The notes below the pieces were generated by a model. It saw only the letters and a list, made by a program, of their open reading frames with translations, made no database searches and was not told the origin of the DNA. A DNA stretch of 64,000 bases from Nitzschia sp. DOCU1 (taxonomy: Eukaryota > Bacillariophyta > Bacillariophyceae > Bacillariales > Bacillariaceae): assembly GCA_951394045.1 (NCBI GenBank), contig OX595989.1, positions 3,286,001-3,350,000 on the forward strand, written 5' to 3'. The first letter of the stretch is position 1; each line of letters opens with the position of its first letter. Below, in pieces: positions 30,718 to 40,389 of the stretch. Made by a program: the position numbers and the translations under genes.

Positions 30718-31800
30718 GGCGATGCAAGTATTGTGCGCTTCACAAAGCAGAACTCAGTTTGACAAAGAAAAAGTAGAACAATCAACGAGGCTTCACCGAT
30801 GCGCAATCGAGCCACGCCTCAATCTTGGCGCGAGTCTTCCTTCAAATCCGACGAAAACGCCCAACTTGAAAAGACTTCTTCCACAGAGTAAGTAGCTTTT
30901 GAAACGACCCACTTTATGGTTAATACAATGGCGGAAAGGGAGGTTACAACTTGTTGTGAATGCCTCGTGTCGAGACACAATTCTGCTTCTGCACCGTGAG
31001 CGTCATGGTCAACGCTTATTTGTTCGGCGTGGTCGCCGACTGGCGAGGTCCGAAAAACATCAACTTGACGTAGACACCCAGTAATAATTTGTACGGACGT
31101 GGACCCCTACGAGAAAAATGTACTGTGGAGCCCAAATTCGCAATTATGCTCGAAGTAGTCAATCACTTGGATACGTCACTCCAACGCAACTATGCGGCGA
31201 TGCTTTAGCTACTCCCTCTAGTTAGGAGTAGCGAGTAGCGTAGCTGCCCGTTCGGACCAGCAACTCACAGCTATCAGCAAAGTAACTATTACATCTTAGC
31301 TAGAACTAGGCGGAAATAAGCAAATTCACTCTAAATAGAACAGAACTCAAGCGTAGTAGTAGTGCAGGCTGCCCGCGGCAGCCTGCGGAAACTGGGGCTC
31401 TGCATGCTCTTGATACCTTTGCAGTCGCAATTCTACGAGTACCTAGCTAGTTAAATGCACTCTGGTAGGTAGTACCAATAGAGCTGCTGCAGCCTCCGCT
31501 GGATTGTACGTTTTAAAATGACAAAGAACCTCAAAATGGCTCTGGTAGCAGGGTCCAATCGAAAATGCAGCAATGTATAGATAACGCACAAGAAAGGTTC
31601 ATGATATATAATGCAAGTCATTATAAAATAGATAAGTTTCTCCCCGCAAAATTGGCTTGGGAGTGTGTGTGTTTCGTGATTCAGAGCCGCAATCATTAAC
31701 TCAAGCGCTCGAACCAGCTGGTTTCCCCACTTTACACAGGTTTATCGACATCCTCGATAAACGCGACGAGTATAATGAGGAAAAGGAGGAGTTGTCGCTT
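30718..31800. other. Intergenic region with a perfect 10-bp hairpin
   Basis: Between the ATG13 start and the ArfGAP-B stop (both minus). The hairpin at 31364-31386 has stem GCAGGCTGCC, loop CGC and the exact complement. No gene is supported. Confidence 0.5.
31364..31386. repeat. Perfect GC-rich inverted repeat, 10-bp stem and 3-nt loop
   Basis: GCAGGCTGCC / CGC / GGCAGCCTGC. It lies in AT-richer non-coding DNA. Function unknown. Confidence 0.85.
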
Positions 31801-33028
31801 TTATACGCTCACCAAACTTGGCTTCCGAACCAAGCCGCTATCCTTTTCACTAGAGCTGCTTTCCTCCAACGTTTCGGCAGTTGTTGGCGGGGTTTCTGCT
31901 TCTTCGTTTTCTGCTGCTACTAATGCTGCTGTTGTATCCTTATTGTTCTCTCCCTCTTCTTTTATCACTGCTGTTGCTGTGTCGTTGGCGTCTTCCTCTT
32001 CTTTTACCACTTCTGCAGTCGTCGCAGGCTGCGTTTCACCACCCGTCCTGCTGCTACCAAAGAGCGAAATCCGTTTAAATAGCGCCGTCGCCTTGTCCAA
32101 CACGGCAGCTTCCAATTCCTTGCCCTTTTTCTCCAGGTCTCTCTCTACTCGACTGCCCTTAACTTGAAGACTCGTCAAGCTGGTACGTGGTGTTGGTGGT
32201 ATTGATGATGACTCCTGCGATGCGGATTCGCTGTGAATGCTTCCATTGAGACTTGCGCTTCCACTAAAGACGCTTCCACCATCACTAATGTTGCTGTTAC
32301 TGGTGCTCCTAGTACTGGAGGTGAGGGTAGCATTCATGTTGTCGCGTCCAAAGCCGATTATGGATTCTCGAGTGGCTCGTTTTTTGGTCGGCGTATAGTC
32401 TGGCATTTCTTTGGGCTCTTCTTCTCCATCCCGACGTGCCTTTAGAATCTGTTGATACCACATGGCGGCGGCACAATCGTATCGTTCGGCAATGGTGTGG
32501 TGTCTACGAAGACCATGCTGCTTCAAGAACTTGACACACTGCTTGTTCCCACCGCACTTCATTAATCCGAGCTGTTCAGGTGACCAAGAATCCATATACA
32601 CCGATCGAACTTTAGAAACATGAGTTCCGAGCGCGCTGTTATAATAAATTAAATACAAAGATATGAGTCAGACACAAGACTCTCTGGGGGTGGGGGCGTC
32701 GACGCGAGTGTGGGACGACGACGATGACTCACCGATGTTGCCCGCTGCAGTCGAGACACATGAATATTCCCAGCGAGATACTCGCCCAATCCGGATTCAG
32801 CTTGCCACAATCAATACAGAAATCGTTTCCATCCAATTTCCTCAAGTCTGCCAGATCGGAAGGTCGCATACAATGCTCGGCATCCTCATCGTCCATTAAT
32901 TCACAGGCCGACAGTAGCATCATCTCGACCGAATCGCGACGCTTAAAATCGACCTTTTCTGCCTTTTCGGTCGATGGGGCCAACGGGGATGGTGATGCCG
33001 CACGTTCATCTCCTTCTCGAGGGGACAT
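31801..33028 (-). CDS. ArfGAP-domain protein with long acidic Ser/Thr-rich tail (ArfGAP-B)
   Basis: Exons 33028-32733 and 32635-31801 (97-bp intron, GTGAGT...ACAG, phase 2) encode 376 residues. After an N-terminal extension of about 65 residues comes the zinc finger CIDC...CLDC with 16 residues between the pairs, then SGQHR|ALGTHVSKVRSV with the arginine finger, and MDSWSPEQLGLMKCGGN. The tail (about 190-376) is low complexity, rich in Ser, Thr and Glu, without the membrane anchor of ArfGAP-A. The intron sits at the same codon and phase as in ArfGAP-A, so the two share an ancestor. Expected to act on Arf GTPases in vesicle budding; the different tails suggest different membranes or partners. 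Confidence 0.92.
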
Positions 33029-34537
33029 GGTGACAATACGATAGATCGGAGGTAAAAGAAATACAATACACGAGTTGTCGTCAGCGCAACGTATGATGAT
33101 GTGTCCTTTCCGAGCGAAACGAGACTCAAAGCAGTTGGAGTGGATGCAGCAACAACGGGTTTCTCGCGTTCGCAAGCCACCAACCATCACTACGTGATAA
33201 ATCTCCGAGAAGCCTTTCCGAGCGAGCGAGCAATGTATGTCACACCCAGTCTCCAAATTCTGGTTCCCGACCAAAAAAGGACCTTGCGTAAAAATTTGTA
33301 GTGGAGTCTACACGAACTAAGTCTTGGGAGGGTTGATTCTTGAGAAAACCGCTCGGCATTCAACTCATTAAATCAGTCACCTCGAAATGCATATATGATT
33401 CCAAGAAGGCGAAATCTTTGAACATAGGTAATAGTATCATGCTTAACTATTATCAGTTAGAAGAATAAAGCCTTCGCATCTTGCGGGCAATATCTAGCTC
33501 CTGCTTCGTATCGGTTCTCGAAAAAGTCGGAAAACAATTGTTCGATCGAAGGCCAAAACATGCATTGGGCGCGTCGTTCCCCTCATGCCCCAGCTAAGAA
33601 GGCAGCAACGAAGGACAGACCGCCCGACCAGCAGTAACTCAAAAGATCAGCAAGCGCTAGCGGACTTTCTGGGTACTACAAATTTTCTTTTTCTCCCACC
33701 CACCCACCCTGTTTTGATTTATATGTTTGGCGAAATTGCTTTCGCCATTTCGTATCCGTCTTGCGAAGCGGAACGAGTAAGTTCGGCAGTACTTGTGAAG
33801 TTCGGACTCCAAGTCGAAGTGGCCCTTCGACAAAGAGTTGATCCTAGCTGTTTCTAGGAACGCTAGGATCGGGGGCAAACCGTGAGGAATGAGCGCCATC
33901 TAAGATATGGCGCCGGGCCCCCCTCTTCACGAACAAGCAAGTATTGAAGTTCGCTACCGTTTTCGTTTCAACGCAGTCGAGAGACCGCGGCGACGGGTCC
34001 TCTTAGTCGAGGACAGTTCAAAGAAGGAGGTCGTGGGACCTACCCCTTTTCTACGGGATTCTTCTAGGATTCTAATTGGTCTAACTTCTTTTATGTGATA
34101 CTCTACTACTACAGTTCAATGCGAGTAAAGCGGCCGTAGAATGACAGAGGCGATGCCGTCGTAGATTATTCCCCAAGCGTGCATGGATTTCGGCGGTACC
34201 TAGGGCTCGGGATAGTATGATTGGATTTATTCATTCCTATTCATATGGAGTAGTTGTCGCCGCGCACGCTAACTACAAGGAAGCAGTGCTCACCCCACCA
34301 TTGCATCCCTAACCTATAGCAACAAGACTTACACCAAAACAATCGCTAATAGTCTCATATCGCTGACTATCGTTGTTAGAATTTGGAGATTTTCATAGCC
34401 GAAGCGTCAGCGCGATGTGGTTCCTTGTCCTGCTGTGTCGCCAATGAAAGAGACGACAAAGACTCCAATGTAGTGACACTCGTCTCTTAAAAAGAGGGCT
34501 CGAATCTCAGCTAGATAGTCGTATCCTTGTTTGTGAC
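33029..34537. other. Intergenic region, no supported gene
   Basis: 1.5 kb upstream of ArfGAP-B and downstream of the FKBP. ORFs at 33585-33857 and 33907-34098 have no recognisable features. No clear repeat. Confidence 0.4.
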
Positions 34538-35584
34538 TCAGAAAATGCTATAGGTTCGTTCCCCCTCCACTAGATCCAAGAGTTCGATACGCCACCACAG
34601 ACGAACATCCCCAGGGACATCAAAGACCTCAGATCCAAATCGACCATATCCAAGAGAGCTTGGAATGTCGAGCTCCCGTACCTCGCCTTTGCACATGCCG
34701 TCCATACCAATTTCAACTCCAGGGAGAGCCTTTCCGTCGCCTAATTGGAAGGTCACCGGTTTGCCTCCACGGTCGGCTGTGGAATCATAGATTGGGCCAC
34801 CCGGAGAAGCCACTCGAGCTTCGTATGTAATCTGTACCGTGTCCCCTCGTTTGGCTTTGACTGTACAGCCACTGACTTTACGAATCGTCTTGACTCCCAG
34901 GCCGGCGCCTTTACTAGACAACTGCGGCTCGTTGCTTTGAGCGGCACGGCTTTGACTTGCTTCGTTTTTCGCTTGCCCCATCGCCATCATGGCAGAACTG
35001 CTACTGCCACCGCCTTCTTCTTGCTGCAGTTCGACCGACAAGTCGTAGAACTGCACAGCAAACGGGTAGGGACCTCGTTGCAATCGTTGGACTAAACTTT
35101 TAGACGAAGGCCATCCTCCCAAAACGACCATTCCCGGAACTACCCCTTCTGTACTGGCCACTCCATCGGATGCAACCGACTGGACGACAGGATATACGGT
35201 TTGATCTTTTCCCAATACGACATCTTCCAGTTTAACGCCCAACTTGGAGTCTGCGGAATCGAGAATGACAGTCGTAATTCCCTTTTGTAGTGGCGGCTGC
35301 TGCTTAGATAGTAGCAAAGCATTGGTCGGATCTGGAGCGACAGTGATAACTGCACCAATCAGAAACAGTGGTATTGAGGCAAAAGCTTCTCGCCGGCTTG
35401 GAATGGATGTTGGGTGATGATGCAGGACGACTGTAGCTGGGGACTTTGAATTGGCGGCGCATGGCGACGTCCAAGCGTCGGCAAATCTAGGTAGCACCAA
35501 CACCAACACGGCTCCTATAACCCGGAGTAGTCTTGGGACAAGTCCATGGCCCGTCATAGCTTGTCGTTTAGTGTCGTGGATCAT
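34538..35584 (-). CDS. FKBP-type peptidyl-prolyl isomerase, predicted thylakoid lumen
   Basis: 348 residues from ATG 35584; a second ATG at 35557 gives a more typical signal peptide. The N-terminus has three targeting parts: a hydrophobic signal ending RFADA|WTSP (ASAFAP-like, Trp is tolerated at +1), a short transit region, then SRREAF with a hydrophobic stretch ending PTNA|LLL, which looks like a twin-arginine lumenal signal. A PDZ-like segment (about 95-185) precedes the FKBP domain (about 240-345), with GDTVQITYEA, GGPIYDST, FQLGDGKALPGVEIGMDGM and SLGYG. FKBPs catalyse prolyl cis-trans isomerisation and assist folding of photosynthetic proteins. Targeting is inferred from the presequence only. 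No intron. Confidence 0.88.
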   Translation of the reverse strand: MIHDTKRQAMTGHGLVPRLLRVIGAVLVLVLPRFADAWTSPCAANSKSPATVVLHHHPTSIPSRREAFASIPLFLIGAVITVAPDPTNALLLSKQQPPLQKGITTVILDSADSKLGVKLEDVVLGKDQTVYPVVQSVASDGVASTEGVVPGMVVLGGWPSSKSLVQRLQRGPYPFAVQFYDLSVELQQEEGGGSSSSAMMAMGQAKNEASQSRAAQSNEPQLSSKGAGLGVKTIRKVSGCTVKAKRGDTVQITYEARVASPGGPIYDSTADRGGKPVTFQLGDGKALPGVEIGMDGMCKGEVRELDIPSSLGYGRFGSEVFDVPGDVRLWWRIELLDLVEGERTYSIF

Positions 35585-35875
35585 GCATCAAGGGATCAAC
35601 AATGAAGATACTCCAGGATCGGCCGACAAAACGAGAGGACCATCAACACGCACGCCGACAAAAGATTCTGCCGCGAGGAAGCAAGATCGCGAAGACGATT
35701 TTTTGATCCGGTGGGTCAACGTGCTCGTGATTGAATGTTGATTGACCCTCCAGACTATGTCGACTAGCTTCTGGATGAACTCTACGACGTCGTCACCCCC
35801 ACGATGTGTTGCTCGAGACGCACCCCTTTCCTATTCATCTATAATGAAGTTTGATTTAATGGTTATTCTTTGCTA

Positions 35876-37823
35876 CTAGTAACACACTGTTTCTTCAGGC
35901 ACTGGTACCAAATGAGGATGCTCCGTGTTTTTATCTCCACCCGAAAATCCTGTTGAATTGGATGGGCCGCCACTGCTGCTACTACTAGCGGGATGCACCA
36001 AAAGCGCAGCGGCTCGGGCTTGTTGTTCCTTGGCTTCCAAATCCTTGATGGCTGCAACGACTTCTTCTCGATAGTCATGTCGTACGGCAGGGAGCAAGAT
36101 GGGGAGTGTTTCATGGTAAAAGACGTCTCTTCGAATATTCTCTTCTCGCATTTGGTTGTATCGAGAGTTCTCCGCTCGTTTTTGTTGTTGCTTACCCCAG
36201 AGCTTGCCGCGATTCAGAATTTCGGCCGTTCGCGGAAGTCGCAACTTGTTGTAGAGTGATAGTGCCGTCTCGACATTGGCAAAGGAAAAGAGGGGCTTTG
36301 GCGACGATTGGCTACTGTCTCCGCTGCTGCCAGTCAACAGCGGCGATTGGGGTGTTCGTTTTCGTGTACAAAAGTGTTGAAGCAACAATGCCAGCGTTCC
36401 AGCATCTTCCAGTCCTTGTTGGGCGCCTTGACCCAGGTATGGTACGGGAGGATGCGCACTATCTCCGACCAAGGCAATATGATCAAAGACGTAGGTTTCC
36501 AAATGCGGCTCCAATGTCGTGAATCCAATTTTAAGTGCCTTGTCCACTTTGCGCAACGGTTGAATGAATTTCTCGTCCCATCCATCTGCCAAGAGTCGAT
36601 CGGCCAGTTTGTTGCATTCTTCTTGCTCCACTGCATGAGTTAGGCCACCCCAGGACACATCTTTGGGATTGACGGTATTACTCGAGGGGGCTGTGGCATC
36701 ATCTGGTTCTTGCTCCTTGCCGTCGTCGTTCTTGTCGTCAGTCTTGGTAGGAAAATGAAATTGAAAGCATTGTTCATTTTCGCCAGTAGGATAAAAGGCA
36801 CCATGGCATTTGGTAGTTTCACTCGATGGCAAAGTTAGACCCCTAACTTGACGAGGAACTCTGGAAGAGCCCATTAAACACGTCGTTCCCGTGTATTGCA
36901 GTTGATACTTTCCATGCGAAACTAGGTTCCGCACTTGCGATTTGGATCCGTCACACGCAAACAAGAGTCGTGTGGTGCACGTCGTTCCATCCGCAAATGT
37001 CAGTCGAATCTGATGAAGTGGCATGGGGTCTGCTGTCGCTGTTGCCTTTTCTGCTGCTGCAGGCTGTTCCGGTCGATCACTAGTCGTAGCAGATGAAATG
37101 ACGCTTTGCTCGACGGATTCAAGACGCTTGTTGAAGTGGATTTTGATCCCTGCCTCTAGTACTGCTTGATACAAAATCTTTTGCAGTCTCCATCGTCGAA
37201 TGCCAATGGGTTGCAAATCTTCTGCGTCTTCTTCCTTGCAATCTTCACCTAGCAGTTTCTTCTCGTCGGCAGTGGCCACTTCAGTTCCGTCGTGGCGCTA
37301 ACAATAAAAAGAAAGACGACAAGAAAAGTGAATGTAAGAAACAAAAGACTTGCTCGTCGGTCACTGCCCCCATGTCCAGTTTCTGCCGATGCATGCGTAC
37401 CTCAAATCGTCGTAATAAATAAGGAAATCCTGCCTCTTGAATCTGCTTCAACAAGTCTGGAGAAATATCTCGAATCACTCGTAGTCCATTCGGGTACATG
37501 CCCATCCCAGCCCCCACATCGTCGGCAAAGGCCTGGGCTTGTTCATACAATTCCACCTTGAGGCCACAATACTTGTCCAGCGCCAAGGCAAGAACCAGGC
37601 CCACAATACCAGCTCCTACAATCAGAACTGGGGCCAGGATAACGTCGTCGCCGTCGGCTCCAGTAGGTGGTGACTCTGTGGCAGCAATCTGCTGGGGGGC
37701 AGCAGCTGTACTACTGGGCGAGCTGTCCTCGTTCTCCTTACTTGCATCGTTCTTGGCGTCGTCGCCTTTGCTTCGGCCTCGGGAGAATAATTCCTTGGTG
37801 CGCTTTATCAGTGATTTTGCCAT
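35876..37823 (-). CDS. FAD-dependent monooxygenase (FAD_binding_3 / zeaxanthin epoxidase-salicylate hydroxylase-like)
   Basis: Two exons. Exon 1 starts at ATG 37823 (the frame is open upstream only to a TTG) and ends at 37365 (donor GTGACC) or 37350 (donor GTCTTT); exon 2 is 37297-35876. Both options keep the frame and give 626 or 631 residues. The dinucleotide site is VLIVGAGIVGLVLALAL, RHDGTEVA opens exon 2, IGIRRWRLQ fits the substrate/FAD loop, and VGDSAHPPVPYLGQGAQQG is the second FAD motif (GD). Class A flavoprotein monooxygenases use NAD(P)H and O2 to hydroxylate or epoxidise aromatic or isoprenoid substrates; the substrate is unknown. The C-terminus is Ser/Gly-rich. No plastid presequence is evident. 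Confidence 0.88.
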
Positions 37824-38446
37824 TATTTGAAATGATTCCAATAGCGGTGCTGCTGTCCTGGGAAGGTTAGAAGATGTGCGTGTAGCAGTATCGTTACTCA
37901 ATCACTCGTGCTGATGATAATAATGTTGTGGGGGTAGTGCTTTTTAATCGCTGGGCGGGGGGTTGGTTGTTTTTGTGAACTGAAGTGGGGAAGCCGATGA
38001 TCTAAAAGCAATGGTGTGTAACGTTTTCAGAGAGCGAAACAAGATGAAACTCGGCATCTACTAGCTAGCGTTACCAACCCGAAGCGAACCTTCTACTGGC
38101 GAAATGTTTAGCTGACTTCGGTGCAAAGTGGTTCGACGAGTTCGGGTTGGCATCAGCCGTTTGCCAACTCCGCTGTCCTTCTTTGCGGTGGTTGTGTGTG
38201 TGTGTTGCGTCGTCCGGAAGAATGGAAGTCGATTGAGTCAAACAACACCAAACTTATCTGGTCAAATAAGTCAATCGCCGGCGGCGCGCGCTGTCGTGTT
38301 CGTGACGCCTATTCGTGGTCAAAAAAGTCAACGATCACACGAGTTCACCTTTTTACTCGAGCTAGAGTATCCATTCGTCGAAAGAGTAACTCAACCAGGT
38401 ACGGCAGACAGGGAGCAATTCTAATTTTAGCTCTTGATTCCATCAC
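37824..38446. promoter_or_regulatory. Spacer between the FAD monooxygenase start and the GNAT stop
   Basis: 623 bp that must hold the monooxygenase promoter and possibly the 3' UTR of the GNAT gene. Several small overlapping ORFs but none with protein features. Confidence 0.4.
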
Positions 38447-39688
38447 CTAGTTTTTTGCGCTGTCAGCGGCGGGGGAGCTCCAGTCCCAAATCACCATTTT
38501 CCAGTCCTCGCCGTCCGTGTATTCGCACAAAGTTTCAAACCCTACTTTGGCATGGGCTCGTAATGATCGTGGATTGGTGGCCGCAATCGCCGTGACAATG
38601 CAGTCAAAGTGAGGCGACATGATTTCTTTGAGTTGATGATAGACACCCGCAAAGACGCCCTGACCTCGATATTCCTTGGCAACACAAACTTGTCCTACCA
38701 AACAATACTTCCAATCTTCCTTTAGGGATTTGCCACGAAACATGCAACTTTCAATTTGTTCGCACAAGCCCTTGCTGATAGGTATCATGGTATGATGCGC
38801 TGGAAGCATGCTAAGAGCGTATCCGACAATCTTTCCTGTCGACGACGAGTCATTAGTTGTAGGAGGAGTCGCCTTGGCAACGGCGTGAGGAAAATCCTCA
38901 TGCATTTGTCTTAACGTCTCCAAGTCATGTTCCAAAGACAAAAATCCTTCTTTTTCTCGTTCGTCTTTGGATACATTTCCTTTTAAATACAATCGTTGAA
39001 GACTCAAAATTTCGGCAAGATCCTCGTCGCTCTGAGTTCTCTGATACGACACCATTACTGGTGATGGTGTGGCTAACGGCGGCATATCGTCCTTTGTCCA
39101 ATCCCATAATACAATTTTCCAGTCGTCCCCCTTGGCAGTATATTCATGAATGACTTGGAATCCTACCTTGGCATGTGCCCGTAACGAACGTGGATTTCGT
39201 GTCGATATCGATGTGGCAATGCCTTGGAATTTCAGAGACATGACGGTACGCATGTGTTGATACAATCCTTGAAAAGCGCCGCATCCTCGATAATCCTTGT
39301 CAAGACAGACTTGTCCCATGACAAAATATCGAAAGGAGTTACTAGTACTACCATTGAAGGGTTCATTGATGAGTGTTTTTTCTTGATACGGAACGGATTC
39401 AATGGCTGCAAAAAGTCCAGCAAGTGACGGAACAATTTGTTCGGCCGATTGCATCATGCACAAGGCATATCCAATGACTTTGTCGCCGTGCTTGGCAATG
39501 ACATGAGGATAGTCTTGATGCATGGCTTTTAACACCTGCAAAGTATGACGGGCGGTGACAAATCCTTGTGATGCCAATTCTTCGGGACTTATATTCTCGG
39601 CCCGATTCGCCGTTTGCAAATCGAGAATTTGTTGCAATTCGTCATCTGTTCGAGTGACTGTATATTCAATATTAGTAGTAGGACTCAT
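38447..39688 (-). CDS. Tandem GNAT-fold acetyltransferase-like protein
   Basis: 413 residues from ATG 39688; the frame runs a few codons upstream, but only from a TTG. Two homologous halves (about 1-200 and 205-413) each carry a GNAT-like core. Motif A is GQVCLDKDYRGCGAFQGLY in the first and GQVCVAKEYRGQGVFAGVY in the second, each followed by a conserved NPRSLRAHAKVGF block, the GNAT motif B. Each half ends with DWK(I/M)V(L/I)WDW. GNAT enzymes move acetyl from acetyl-CoA to amines, peptides or small molecules. The Gly-rich acetyl-CoA loop (RGCGAF, RGQGVF) is kept in both halves, so both could bind acetyl-CoA. Substrate unknown. Confidence 0.82.
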   Translation of the reverse strand: MSPTTNIEYTVTRTDDELQQILDLQTANRAENISPEELASQGFVTARHTLQVLKAMHQDYPHVIAKHGDKVIGYALCMMQSAEQIVPSLAGLFAAIESVPYQEKTLINEPFNGSTSNSFRYFVMGQVCLDKDYRGCGAFQGLYQHMRTVMSLKFQGIATSISTRNPRSLRAHAKVGFQVIHEYTAKGDDWKIVLWDWTKDDMPPLATPSPVMVSYQRTQSDEDLAEILSLQRLYLKGNVSKDEREKEGFLSLEHDLETLRQMHEDFPHAVAKATPPTTNDSSSTGKIVGYALSMLPAHHTMIPISKGLCEQIESCMFRGKSLKEDWKYCLVGQVCVAKEYRGQGVFAGVYHQLKEIMSPHFDCIVTAIAATNPRSLRAHAKVGFETLCEYTDGEDWKMVIWDWSSPAADSAKN

Positions 39689-40389
39689 GATTGTATGGAT
39701 TGTCAATCAAGCGGGTGTTCTCAAGTAGTAACGTAAGGGCATGAACTACAACAGGGAGAGGGGAGGAACGAGACCATATTGTTGTTGTTGTGAAGGCTTC
39801 ACAACCACAAGATTTTGTGTGTGGGTGCCGATCTCGAAACGCCGCTTCGAGGGAGCTTTGACTTTGGTGGTAGTTGGAAACTTGCCGCCGAAATTCTGGA
39901 TACGGGTGCAATCGTTCCTACCTGGCTGGGTAGTCACTTACACTACCTACATACCCAAAAGGTCATTTCCAATGACTGCATTCTGCCGCTTAGACTATTG
40001 CCCTCCGTAGACATCGTACGGCAGGTGTACATGGATGCAATTTTTTGCCGCAGGTGCGCGTTGGACGACAGAAAGATCGTCCAAACGATCCGTTGAACGA
40101 TAGTCAGAGAACGCCAACGATGGACGGAGGGGAGCAGCTGTGACTCTCCTCGACGGCCAAGCGCTCCTTGAGGATTGTCAAAGCGCACCTCGACGATAAT
40201 CACTAGTAGAGTGAGTTGTCTGCCTCGTTGGGAGAGGACAATAATAACACGAAGACGGAGGAGTAAAGTTGCTCTTGCTGCTTGCAATTGACTAGGTGTT
40301 AAGATTTGACCCCTTCAGAGTTACCTGACAACGAGCAGATCTGATTGCTATAACCTTGTGGTCGCGAGAAAGAATCTCCCAGAAGTACA
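39689..40389. promoter_or_regulatory. Divergent spacer between the GNAT gene and the first NLR-like gene
   Basis: 701 bp between divergent starts, presumably both promoters. No clear element; short ORFs are not convincing. Confidence 0.4.

Noticed and set aside
33585..34098. Short plus-strand ORFs in the 33.0-34.5 kb gap
   Set aside because: No conserved features and composition typical of chance frames.
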